DNA of 64,000 nucleotides from Panulirus ornatus (Eukaryota; Arthropoda; Malacostraca; Decapoda; Palinuridae): positions 26,053,903 to 26,117,902 of the forward strand of contig NC_092238.1 in assembly GCF_036320965.1 (NCBI RefSeq), written 5' to 3'. The translations under genes were made by a program, and so were the position numbers. The notes under the pieces were generated by a model. That model had not been told where the DNA came from. It worked only from the letters and a program-made list of their open reading frames with translations, and did not search any database. This document shows, in pieces, positions 14,691-25,745 of this stretch (within the stretch, counting starts at the first letter, position 1; each line of letters starts with the position of its first letter).

Positions 14691-15524
14691 TGATCGAGTG
14701 GGGAGGTCGATAAATATCATAGTAAAGAAAGAAAAATGTCTTGGAGATATTTAAGGGATGGGGAAGGTAATGAGTGACTGAAAAACTGGAAACTCTGGAA
14801 GAGGAGGATTAGCATGAGAGAGGATACGGAAAAGGATGAGAACGAACTGGAAGAGAACGATAGAAAGAACAGCAAGTCAGCGGAAACAGTTTGGGATGTT
14901 CTTGGAGTCAGTCCATCACATACCCACTATCACCATCGTCACCATGCAATCCTGGACACCTGGCTGTCGCTTACCCACCCAGCCATCCACCGTTGTCACT
15001 CGTAGTTTCTTCCAGTAACGATGATAAAAGTGGGAGAAGCAGAAACACTTTTTTTTTCTGCCAGTTTCACCGTTAAGGCAGGTCCCCCTCCCTCCCTCCA
15101 CCCTCCTCGATTCTCCGTGATCGGCTCTTCGCCAAAACATTCAAGGCCATGGGTTGGAATCTCGTTTAGGTATTCATCGTAGTGCCAGTAATGCTAATGA
15201 GTTCCGAGAAGTTATGCAGTGAAGTTCTCTGGGGAAAACGATTATTATCATTCTTATTATTATTATTATTTATTTTTTTGATGCACAGACTTGTTAAAGG
15301 GTCCGGGCTGTCGAGGTTCTGTTGATAAATCGTTGACGAAGTCTTCGTGTTCCAGTGTTCCATGATTCCAGGCGACCTCCTGGCTCAACTTGCTTATATC
15401 TCTTTTACGTATGCCATTTTCTTTTATGAATGATTTGATAATGATAATAGTATTAAATCGATAATAATAATGGTGGTAATGATAATGATAATAATAATAG
15501 TGATAATGGTAAAGATAAACTCTA

Positions 15525-15600
15525 CAATCTCTTTTTCTTTTCATCCTTGTTCGTCGTTTCCATTGGAGCAAGACAGCGCCAGGAACAGATGATAGATGAT
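15525..15600 (-). repeat. shared retroelement 3' module, copy 1 (diverged)
   Basis: On the minus strand this reads tctgttcctggcgctgtctt, then cgacgaacaaggatgaaaag and an A-rich run. It aligns with the module at 24015-24075. The hairpin arms are degraded here. It forms the 3' end of the adjoining LINE relic. Confidence 0.65.
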
Positions 15601-16165
15601 TATATTTATACATATCACTCTCCTGCTTTCATGTAAAATGCACTGAAACCAGGACCCATTCGCCACGGTCAAGTCACCCCCTGTATACCACATTGTTCCA
15701 GTTCGCTTTAGCCAGCGCACTCCTCACACCATCCTGCAAATTCCATGTTCCCTACACTACTGACCTGCATACCTCTTTATTCCATTTCTCCACACCTTTC
15801 TCGGTTCTCAAACATGTAAGCAATGTCTCCTTAAATCCCCTCTATTACTTGTCCACTTCCCTTAATTTCGCTTACTCTAGACATCCTTTTACTTTCCTTC
15901 TGTCTCCTCACAAGAGCCTCTTTTCCAAGCTCACTCACTTTCATTATCCTCTTCCCACCTGCATCCATTTTTCTTTTCTTGAAACCTCTACAAAGTTTCA
16001 CCCTCGCCTCCACCAGGAAGTGTTCGCACATCGCACCGGCTGCTCCTCTCAACACGTTTACATCCAAACGTCTCTTTAGCACGCCTTTGAATCAGCATTT
16101 AATACAGTTAATGCCTTTCTACCATTAAACCCTCTCATCCTCGTATACTCATATGTGTCGCTTCA
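15525..16165 (-). mobile_element. RTE-like LINE relic lacking the RT domain
   Basis: Reading the minus strand, 16165-15830 encodes the end of an APE-type endonuclease: DVNVLRGAAGAMCEHFLVEA followed by RVKLCRGFKK. CEHFLVEA corresponds to the family's SDHxLVEA motif with the catalytic-type Ser-Asp replaced by Cys-Glu. A basic linker follows. The frame then reaches NWNNVVYRG (about 15683-15710), the extreme C-terminus of the polyprotein, with no reverse transcriptase between. The 3' UTR (15600-15680) resembles that at 19260-19300, and the element ends in the shared 3' hairpin module. Stops show it is dead. I infer a large internal deletion. Confidence 0.7.
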
Positions 16166-16492
16166 TTTTACAAAGTTTATGTATTCCCAACAGCTGGCCC
16201 TCTTATCTGCATGCAGTTCCACAAGATAATCACAATTTTCATTTAATACATAAAAAAAAAAATGATATATATTGGACCAAAAGTATACTTCGTGAACTAT
16301 TTCTTTTTCTTGAATGGAAGGCCAGAAAATCGAAGAAGCGGTTCTTAACAAGCACGTCCAGATTCAGCAGTTTCATTTATCTTTAAAACCATCTATTCAA
16401 CTTTTACCCAGAAACCTTGCTTGACTTATATTTGAGGATCCAAAATGGCGTCTTGTCTCGAAGGAAAGTGGGAGTATATTTCTGAATTTTGA

Positions 16493-16495
<3 letters not shown>
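16166..16495. other. unassigned DNA
   Basis: AT-rich, with no recognised feature. A short poly-A run lies at 16252-16261. Confidence 0.45.

Positions 16496-16548
<53 letters not shown>
16496..16548. repeat. (CT)n microsatellite
   Basis: Pure CT array, in inverted orientation to the GA array 120 bases downstream. Confidence 0.97.
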
Positions 16549-16549
<1 letters not shown>

Positions 16550-16667
16550 AGCCAAAGTAGTGAAACTTGACAACCATATGAAGGGCTGGCTCACTCTGGC
16601 TGCCGTCATGAACCTCTCTGATATCCCGGAGGGTAGTATTGTGGTATCCACACAATCTCCGAGATAC

Positions 16668-17559
<892 letters not shown>

Positions 17560-17590
17560 AATGATAATATGAGTGATAATAATAATAATG

Positions 17591-17648
<58 letters not shown>

Positions 17649-17703
17649 TGTTAATAGTAATAATAATAATAGTAATGATGATAATAATGATAATAGTAAT
17701 AAT
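17560..17703. repeat. (AAT)n-rich microsatellite
   Basis: Imperfect AAT/GAT trinucleotide array, read as poly-Asn on the plus strand and poly-Ile on the minus strand. Confidence 0.95.
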
Positions 17704-17867
17704 TATATCTTGAACTACAAATATTTGCGGAAAAGCATTGGAAGCAGCCCACATACGCTCCTGAGAAGTGACACTTCATACAACTGGTGGGGATTGGTAC
17801 GGCGGACCAGAGACCGTTAGCGAAAATCTTGGCATCTGAATATGAGGGGAGGAGCTAGAACTTAGCC

Positions 17868-17915
17868 GGGGCTGGGGAACAGGACGACCGGGTGGGGAAC
17901 AGGACGACCGGGTTG
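17868..17915. repeat. 21-bp duplication
   Basis: Two adjacent copies of a unit ggggaacaggacgaccgggt, nearly identical. The surrounding 17704-18104 is otherwise unassigned. Confidence 0.8.
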
Positions 17916-18104
17916 GGACAGAGTACGGCGTCCATTTAGGTGAAGGAGTTATTCCTGCGGGGATACGTTGTCGTGTGTCTTTGTATTTCATTCATTCGTT
18001 TTACTCAAGCTGAAACATAAGAGAAAAATGGATCTCAGAAGTTCTCATCTGTCTTAGCTCACCACCTCAATACACATACTTGTCGTAATGAATTACATAC
18101 ATAC

Positions 18105-18333
<229 letters not shown>

Positions 18334-18624
18334 GGATACCGCAGCTTAAGGATTTAGAGGGAATAAGCATTAGGACATGACTGGCTCTGTGAGTCGAGAG
18401 AATGGGTTCTGCATCCATAGAAGCAGAGGCGAGGGTCGTTGGTGGTGGGGAGTAGTTCCGTGAGAGGCCACGGTGAACTGTGCACCACAGAGGGTGTGAT
18501 GATAGATGTTGCTGGTGTGTGGTGGCCACAGTGAGCCACGCACCACCCTGTGCAGAATGTTTGATTGTGTAACGAAGTGTAGCTACGTGAAATACCATTT
18601 TCACTTGCTGTAAGGGTTTTATGT

Positions 18625-18626
<2 letters not shown>

Positions 18627-18712
<86 letters not shown>
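18627..18712. repeat. (TA)n microsatellite
   Basis: Pure TA array. The 295 bases upstream (18332-18626) show no recognised feature. Confidence 0.97.
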
Positions 18713-18864
18713 CACTTTCTGAAAAACAGCAACAGGAGAAAGAGCCAAATGTGTTGAAAGTTCTTGGCTATAAGCAAGAGCAAAGTTGTCAGTTCTCTGA
18801 ACCGTGTTTTTGTGGTGTGATTCTTGGACCTGATTGCCATAAAATGAGGAAGAGGTAAGGTAGG

Positions 18865-19366
18865 ATGTGCTGGAAGTGAAGTACATGAGGACGATTGTGG
18901 TGCGTGAGGAAGGAAGGGTAAGGGAGTAGACGTGAAATTGTCAGAGAGAAAAGTGGTAGTGAGCGTAGTCTGTTAGTGAGGGGGGGCTGGCTGGCCACAG
19001 TATGCTGAGGTTTCCGACACGTGGAGACAAGGAAGATTTATGTGTCAGAAGTAATGGGGCCAAGTGGGAGGGAGGGAAAGGAGAAAATGGAAGTATGGAG
19101 TGAAGGAGGTTTTGGGTTAATAGAGCCTGAACATTAAGGTGGGTGAGAGGAGTGCATTAGATAGAATGACTTTGACCAATGTTGTATATGAGGGGCGATG
19201 TGCTGTCACTGGGTTGAGGACGTGGGAAGTAATCAAGGTAATGTGGAATAGCCTGTGGGGCTTGGTTGTGGGCGGTGGTCTCTGGTTTCGGGACATTACA
19301 CATAACATCGGAAGATTGGATGTGTGGAGGCGAGGCCATTGGTCGTTTGTCCTCAATGTTGACTGT

Positions 19367-19367
<1 letters not shown>
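18865..19367 (+). mobile_element. RTE-like LINE relic, 3' end
   Basis: This stretch aligns, with heavy decay, to the better preserved element at 23575-24116. It has the same order of landmarks: a gtgctggaagtga start, a GA-rich coding tail, then gatgtgctgtcactgggttg (about 19196), equivalent to gacgtgctgtcagtggattg at 23893. The 3' UTR continues as tgtggggcttggttgtggg (19254), which matches 55034 and, more loosely, the 15640 region. Reading frames are destroyed. The copy ends at the (GT)n array, with only a trace of the terminal hairpin module. Confidence 0.6.

Positions 19368-19415
<48 letters not shown>
19368..19415. repeat. (GT)n microsatellite
   Basis: Pure GT array at the 3' end of a LINE relic. 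It may have grown from the element's tail. Confidence 0.96.
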
Positions 19416-19416
<1 letters not shown>

Positions 19417-19562
19417 AGTATTATGCACTTTCTACATGAACAGTGGCACAACTCATACGCCAGTTATTACCACTCATGGAAACAATATCCCTTGTGAGCA
19501 TTTCGTCATGAGGGGTTCAAAGCACATTATCAGTTTTGGTGGCGTGAGCAGTGCTTGATCAC

Positions 19563-20111
19563 TCATGCAAAACAGATGTTCGATAACTTGATAATCGGCT
19601 CCATGAAAACGTCAGGGCTAAAGCTCAATAATTCCTCAGTATTGCCTTTGAGCCTCCATACATGATCAGGGAACCAGTGTCTACCGTAATCCTCGCGATG
19701 TGTGTTTTCTTCCAAAAAGACATCGATGGCGAACGACAAATGGCTTTGACAGTGTTCCAGGACTTTACTCCCAGGTACGTATGGGTCCATTTTATCCCGG
19801 TTGACGCCTGGACCGAGATTCAGCGCGGCATATTATTCTTGGCATTGTCTGGGTACAGGCGAGTGTTGCTCAGTCTGGCGGGAGAGTTGATGACGGAGGG
19901 TGAGACTGGGGAAGACCTTCATCTGTCTCAGACGCGCGAATTCTTCGCCTTGCTGACTGAACTGCCGAGGACGCTGCTTGAGCCATCCTGCTTAAGATGG
20001 TTGTGTGATCGTGCCGCTGAGCCTCTTGGGGGTTTAGGGATTCGCTCGTCTTCGGTAGCATCAGCGTCCGTGTCGTACCTTATAAATCACATCTGTATCT
20101 CTCACTTGTAG
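19563..20111. other. non-repetitive stretch open on both strands
   Basis: The plus strand is open from about 19632 to 20111 (150 codons counted from the ATG at 19662). The minus strand is open at 19563-19830 and again at 19870-20061. On the plus strand a TCCTCAG acceptor-like site at 19634-19640 precedes the frame, and a consensus donor (CAGGTACGTA) lies at 19771-19780. No domain or family is recognisable in either direction. It could be an exon, a decayed retroelement segment or chance. The minus-strand peptide has the more protein-like composition (DHVWRLKGNTEELLSF), but I cannot assign it. Confidence 0.25.
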
Positions 20112-20710
20112 AGTGTCTCTTCGAATCTCCTCTTATTTTATCTCTTGCCTTTATCGTGTTGTGAATTTATAACATCTGGTGTTGTGCGTTCAGCCCCGTC
20201 ATGATCGTTGGGAATTTCAGTACACTGATTCCAGTCACCGTAAGTTGAAGGTACGCTTTATATCAGACTAATTAACAATATCATTAACTTTTACCCAATC
20301 AGTATCCTGCTAAGTGGACTGGATTTTGTGATTCTAGTTTCCTCTCCGTGTATACAAGATACTTCAAATCCCCACTGTCATTTGTAATGTATTTTTAAGT
20401 ATGTAATGCCTAACACACGAACTCTTTCTTTCCTTTTCGTAACATATATGTTTTTTTTTCTATTTCGAGTCTAGGAAATTATATATATTTTTGTTCTAGG
20501 GTTACGATCTCTGGCAGACCGCGTCTCATCTTGACCCAGGCAATCATGCCCCTCGACAACCTAATCCCACTAAATCTCCAACATATGTCAGCCCTAGAAT
20601 GATTATTTCTATCCCTCCATCCCGCTTCCCTCTATACCTGCTCCATCAGGACTAGACCTTCCCAGTTTATAAGACCCCTTCCTCCTCCTCCCCCTCCAGT
20701 ACAGGAGATC
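20112..20710. other. unassigned DNA
   Basis: AT-rich, with no recognised feature. Confidence 0.45.
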
Positions 20711-21511
20711 CTGATTTATTCATTCTATCAGTCCATGTGTTCATGATTCATTCCGTCAGTTCATGTGTTCATGATTCATTCCGTCAGTCCATGTGTTCAT
20801 GATTCATTCCGTCAGTAAATGTGTTCATGATTCATTCCGTCAGTTCATGTGTTCATGATTCATTCCGTCAGTCCATGTGTTCATGATTCATTCCATCAGT
20901 TCTTGTGTTCATGATTCATTCCATCAGTTCTTGTGTTCATGATTCATTCCGTCAGTACATGTGTTCATGATTCATTCCGTCAGTACATGTGTTCATGATT
21001 CATTCCGTCAGTACATGTGTTCATGATTCATTCCGTCAGTCCATGTGTTCATGATTCATTCCATCAGTTCTTGTGTTCATGATTCATTCCGTCAGTTCTT
21101 GTGTTCATGATTCATTCCGTCAGTACATGTGTTCATGATTCATTCCGTCAGTTCTTGTGTTCATGATTCATTCCGTCAGTTCTTGTGTTCATGATTCATT
21201 CCGTCAGTACATGTGTTCATGATTCATTCCATCAGTTCTTGTGTTCATGATTCATTCCATCAGTTCTTGTGTTCATGATTCATTCCGTCAGTAAATGTGT
21301 TCATGATTCATTCCGTCAGTCCATGTGTTCATGATTCATTCCATCAGTTCTTGTGTTCATGATTCATTCCGTCAGTACATGTGTTCATGATTCATTCCAT
21401 CAGTTCTTGTGTTCATGATTCATTCCATCAGTTCTTGTGTTCATGATTCATTCCGCCAGTATATGTGTTCATGATTCATTCCATCGTGTTTCTGATCCAT
21501 CTCGTCAGTAG
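20711..21511. repeat. 28-bp minisatellite, about 27 copies
   Basis: A 28-base unit built on tcatgattcattccgtcagt repeats from 20741 to about 21485 with no insertion or deletion: unit starts stay on 20741 + 28k throughout. Variation is confined to two places, CCGTCAGT/CCATCAGT and the next five bases (TCTTG, ACATG, CCATG, AAATG, TCATG). Decayed edge units lie at 20711-20740 and 21486-21511. There are no spacers and no coding frame. Confidence 0.95.
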
Positions 21512-22278
21512 GGCCTCCGTCTCGGTCCACGTCTTCCTGGTTTATCGTTTCAGTAGGGCTCCCTGCTGGTCCTTGTGTTCGTGGTCAGTGGCGTAAGTAA
21601 ATCTTTCCCTTGAGGTACGCCTTCCCCTCCCACATGATTCTCCTCACCACGTCCGCGCAAGTTGAAAACCTTTAAGACCATAAACAGTACTCAGTCTCCC
21701 AGCTGGGTCCAAAATGTGGCCGAGAAAGTAGAAAAAAATATATAAATATCTAAATGATTATGTCATAAGTTGATAAACAAAATTAATTAGAAAAGTTAGA
21801 TAGATATTGTACGTAAATTTAGTGTGTACTGTATGTGAATTTAGTATACATACCAGACCATAATGTTCATGATACCAACTCGCTCTGAAATGTTAAAATG
21901 TTTCGAGTTAAAATGTACCATACTAACATTATTTTCTGTGAAACACGATTATTTCCCCTAATGTCAAACTTTTATAATTCTAGTAGATGCGATTATTTCC
22001 ATTAGTTCTGAACATTTATTTTTTTTTTTTAGTAACGCGATTATTTCCACCGCGTTGATATTCCCTTTATAGGTACAGTTATTTTCACTGATGTCCAAAT
22101 ATCAGACTTATTATTTTGAGATCTTTTCATTCTTGCATGTAAACTTCGAGGATATTCCCTATGTTGTATTCGGAACTGAATACTCTGGGTTTCTTGCTAA
22201 GAAAGACCTCAAGTAGCAACTTGTGTCGAGTATGGAGAAATGTGATGACTTAGTGACACTACATGCAACAAGTCATCG
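21512..22278. other. unassigned AT-rich DNA
   Basis: No recognised gene. A loose repetition of cgattatttcc occurs at about 21950, 21988 and 22040. Confidence 0.45.
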
Positions 22279-22301
22279 ACACACACACACACACACACAC
22301 A
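22279..22301. repeat. (AC)n microsatellite, short
   Basis: About a dozen AC units. Confidence 0.9.
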
Positions 22302-22429
22302 TACAACACCTCTGGGGACACTGAAACAGCCAGCCATAGTAAATGAATACGTGCAGACAACATACAGTGCAAACAGTGAATTTTATATGACTTGTTCGAT
22401 CACTTTTCACTGATGTTGCTGAGGTAGGA

Positions 22430-22768
22430 CACTGCTAAGGGAATGGTTAGGGGCACAACGTCATACTTGTCTATAAGAAAGGAGATCGGGAACAACTGCT
22501 GAACTACATACCGGTCACAATGACGTGTGTGTGTGTGGTGTGTTTACGTGCCGTACCAGGTATCCAGAAGGCCAGTGTATGACATCCTACAGAGAAAATA
22601 ACATAATGAGAGACAACACGGTTGTAGAGTCAAGGAGGTCGTGTGCAACGAACATTTTAGATTTCCACGAGAGAGTGAGCTTTGGATTGGACAAAATGTA
22701 AGGCTGGGCGGATTGTTTGTATCTGGACTGCCAGAAAGCATTTGACGCTGTAGCCATGGAAGGCTGAT
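22430..22768 (+). mobile_element. jockey-like LINE relic (RT N-terminal half)
   Basis: Translation gives YKKGDREQLLNYIPV at about 22470-22520, the KKGDRxxxxNYRPV block of jockey-like reverse transcriptases. Further on, ATNILDFHERVSFGLDKM precedes CLYLDCQKAFDAV (22716-22755), equivalent to YLDFxKAFDxVPH, which carries the first palm aspartate. Frameshifts occur between the blocks, including a short GT tract at 22525-22540. The element is cut off at the (AAT)n array; nothing after it continues the domain. Confidence 0.75.
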
Positions 22769-22923
22769 GATAGTATAATAATATTGATAAAGTAATGATA
22801 ATGATGATAATATTAATGATAAAGTAATAATAATGATGATAATAATAGTAGTGATAATAATAATAATAATGATGATGATAATAATAATAGTAATGATGAT
22901 AATAATGATAATAATGAATAATA

Positions 22924-22977
<54 letters not shown>

Positions 22978-22991
22978 GTAATGATGATGAT
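22769..22991. repeat. (AAT)n/(GAT)n microsatellite
   Basis: Long imperfect trinucleotide array, poly-Asn or poly-Ile in different frames. It truncates the RT relic upstream. Confidence 0.95.
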
Positions 22992-23403
22992 ATGTGCTTC
23001 ATGACTTGTGGTCATTGCCGGTGGACGTGGCTGATATCATGAGCGTTGCAGGAATCCCATATATAAGGTTCATGGGGGTCGTAGAGTTCAAGTGTCCCAA
23101 TACCTCTGTACACAGACTTATACCTTGGGTCAGCGCCATGTAGGGGAAAAAAAAAAACACATATATCCACTGATTAATATTTTTTCTATAAATGATGCAT
23201 TTGATTGATTATACATGAATGTATAGTCATCATTGAAAACCACATTTTTTGCGCAGTTGGTAATTCAAATGATGTTTTAGATTATTCACATGTCAAACCC
23301 AGAGGGCAGCCTTGACGAAACGTGCCACACACAGCTAGATACGATGGGATATGTATGTCATTATCTTCGCCTCTCTGGGAAGGGAAACGGTAATCGGTCT
23401 GCA
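22992..23403. other. unassigned DNA
   Basis: No recognised feature apart from a poly-A run at 23147-23157. Confidence 0.45.
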
Positions 23404-23481
<78 letters not shown>

Positions 23482-23494
23482 TCTGTCTGTCTGT
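23404..23494. repeat. (CT)n microsatellite with (GTCT)n end
   Basis: CT array with one T interruption near 23413, ending in a few GTCT units. Confidence 0.96.
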
Positions 23495-23540
23495 TTGATA
23501 TCCTGCGTGTGCACGGAGGCAGCCGACCCGTGCAAGCAAA

Positions 23541-23542
<2 letters not shown>

Positions 23543-23574
<32 letters not shown>
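23543..23574. repeat. (AT)n microsatellite
   Basis: Pure AT array at the 5' truncation point of the LINE that follows. Confidence 0.95.
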
Positions 23575-23581
<7 letters not shown>

Positions 23582-24072
23582 GTGTGAGGTGGTTTGATCG
23601 AGTAAGTAACGTAAGGGTAAGAGAGATGTGTGGAAATAAAAAGAGCGTGGTTGAGAGAGCAGAAGAGGGTGTTTTGAAATGGTTTGGGCACATGGAGAGA
23701 ATGAGTGAGGAGAGATTAACCAAGAGGATATATGTGTCGGAGGTGGAGGGAACGAGGAGAAGAGGGAGACCAAATTGGAGGTGGAAAGATGGAGTGAAAA
23801 AGATTTTGTGTGATCGGGGCCTGAACATGCAGGAGGGTGAAAGGAGGGCAAGAAATAGAGTGAATTGGAGTCATGTGGTATACAGGGGTTGACGTGCTGT
23901 CAGTGGATTGAAGCAAGGCATGTGAAGCGTCTGGGGTAAACCATGGAAAGCTGTGTAGGTATGTATATTTGCGTGTGTGGACGTGTGTATGTACATGTGT
24001 ATGGGGGGGGGGGGCCATTTCTTTCGTCTGTTTCCTTGCGCTACCTCGCAAACGCGGGAGACAGCGACAAAG

Positions 24073-24116
<44 letters not shown>
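23575..24116 (+). mobile_element. RTE-like LINE, 5'-truncated 3' end
   Basis: An open frame from about 23587 to the stop at 23892 encodes the C-terminus of a non-LTR retrotransposon polyprotein. VLKWFGHMERMSEERLTKR (about 23671-23727) and EVEGTRRRGRPNWRWKDGVK (23740-23799) match the WFGHxxRMxxERLxK and RRGRPxxRWxDGVK blocks typical of RTE-type elements. The frame ends NWSHVVYRG. A 3' UTR of about 120 bases follows, then the shared hairpin module (24015-24075), a poly-A run (24075-24103) and a short (TA)n. This is the best preserved element in the window. The upstream RT domain is absent, as in ordinary 5' truncation. Confidence 0.85.
24015..24075 (+). repeat. shared retroelement 3' module, copy 2 (best preserved)
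   Basis: It runs from ccatttctttcgtctgtttc through gcgctacctcgc to agcgacaaagtata. CTCGC (24045-24049) can pair with GCGGG (24054-24058) over loop AAAC, using one T-G wobble. The poly-A tail follows immediately. Confidence 0.85.
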
Positions 24117-24439
24117 GCGGACAAGTGTTTGCATCGTCATAATTGAATATTGATGTCATGATTGTCTTGATTGCACTGGTTTATGGCATATCCAGAGTTA
24201 AGCCTTTCTACGTCATGGTGACGCCCTTCCGTCGTACAAACTTCCTCTGTCTCGAACAAGACTCATGTCACTGAGTCAGAGGTCAGGTGTTAGCGACACG
24301 TAGATCCCCGGAGATTCATATTTCTCAAATGACGTCAGAAAAATTGAGAGGCGTTTTCGATCTGCCATTCTTTGTTTTTTTTTTGTATTTGGGTCAGTCG
24401 AAGTGAACCTCACCCCAGTGGTTCGGTGTGATATCCTTT
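24117..24439. other. unassigned DNA with a CRE palindrome
   Basis: TGACGTCA lies at 24330-24337; no other promoter signals are visible. Confidence 0.4.
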
Positions 24440-24790
24440 ACTACCACCAGCGTATCCAACCTTCCTTCATCCTTTTTGCCTTCGAGGCCCAAGTCTCGCT
24501 GGGATTACAATGCCATCCGTCGTAGCCTACTTTGCCCTCATAGATAGTGACCTCTCCTTCCACGTATATCTCAATGCATCAAGGACCTTTGCCACTTCAC
24601 CCACTTTATGACGTCCTATAATTCCCATACTTCCATGTGCAGTCATGACCACTTCCAGGTACTTAAAACACTCCACCTCCCTCAGGTTTTTTAACGTTTA
24701 AACTCACGCTCGAGCCAGGTTGTCCCCTTCTGCATGCTAAACCTCAGAATCATACTTTTAATCCACAATGATGGAAATCTACCGCAGAGC
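24440..24790 (-). mobile_element. RTE-like LINE relic (RT thumb region)
   Basis: On the minus strand, about 24685-24530 reads LREVECFKYLEVVMTAHG followed by a stretch ending SLSMRAK, matching LEEVxxFKYLGxxxTxDG of RTE-like reverse transcriptases. Upstream is KSMILRFSMQKG, equivalent to the KTKVMRF block. Downstream, in a shifted frame, SETWASKAKRMKEGW matches the GAETWAxKxxDxxRL region. At least two frameshifts and several stops show a dead copy. It lies opposite in orientation to its neighbour at 23575-24116, so it is a separate insertion. Confidence 0.75.
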
Positions 24791-25320
24791 ACGTCTTGAC
24801 CTACAGTGGATGTGGCGTTTAGAAGAGAATGTGAACAGCTATTACACAGGGAAGACGTGGCCTTCTGGGTTACATTGTGGTCCAGATGATCAGCACATGA
24901 TAGAGTTTCCTGAGCTCTGATCATGAGGGAGTTCGACTACTCGCCTGATCCTCTGTTGTCTTTATCTACTGCCAGTGGCTTCTGCCACGTCGATCGTACT
25001 CCACAGTCGAGGTTAATCGTCCATAATCGTCTTCCCGGAACACAAGTTTCGTTTTGTCGCATCGACGAGACACTTAAGGTCTTCCTTACTGGGAATTATT
25101 TACTTTATTGGTCTATATTTGTCCGCCTCCAGGTTTCGAAAAGCAGCTGACTCGCCAATAGATGTCTATGAAATTTTTCCCTCCAGTTTATGCCACTGGA
25201 AATACAATAAATTGCCAGTTTACGATATTGCAAATCTTTCCTGTATATCCGAAGATATCGCCGCTCACACGAACAAAGCTGGCCAGCCTTTTCTACTTTG
25301 ATGAATGGTTCCCCTTTTTC

Positions 25321-25324
<4 letters not shown>
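24791..25324. other. unassigned DNA
   Basis: No recognised gene. Short frames only. Confidence 0.45.

Positions 25325-25384
<60 letters not shown>
25325..25384. repeat. (AT)n microsatellite
   Basis: Pure AT array. Confidence 0.97.
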
Positions 25385-25387
<3 letters not shown>

Positions 25388-25416
25388 CTTAGTACTTCAC
25401 GAACTCGCTGTTTGTG

Positions 25417-25420
<4 letters not shown>

Positions 25421-25508
<88 letters not shown>
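25421..25508. repeat. (TC)n microsatellite
   Basis: Pure TC array 36 bases from an AT array. Confidence 0.97.
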
Positions 25509-25510
<2 letters not shown>

Positions 25511-25689
25511 TCTAGGCCTTCCTCTCTTTCTCTATCTTTTTCAACAGTTGGCTTTTTTTTCTATTCATTCCGTACAACATTTATTCAGAAAGTTTAACAA
25601 GACGTCTTTTCAAAAGAACTTGAGTTGCTTTCATTTCCACACGCCTCTCCTGATACCAGCTGAATTTCTCATTGATAAAAGCAAAGTTC

Positions 25690-25745
25690 TTAAGACTCAA
25701 ATGTTGCAACGTTGTATAAGACTCAGATGTTGCAACGCTGTATAA
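25690..25745. repeat. ~27-bp duplication
   Basis: Two copies of aagactcaaatgttgcaacg plus flank, differing at a few bases. The remainder of 25509-26648 is unassigned. Confidence 0.8.

Noticed and set aside
20711..21511. CRISPR-like array of 28-base repeats
   Set aside because: Repeats are directly abutting with no spacers, and the setting is eukaryotic; it is a minisatellite.
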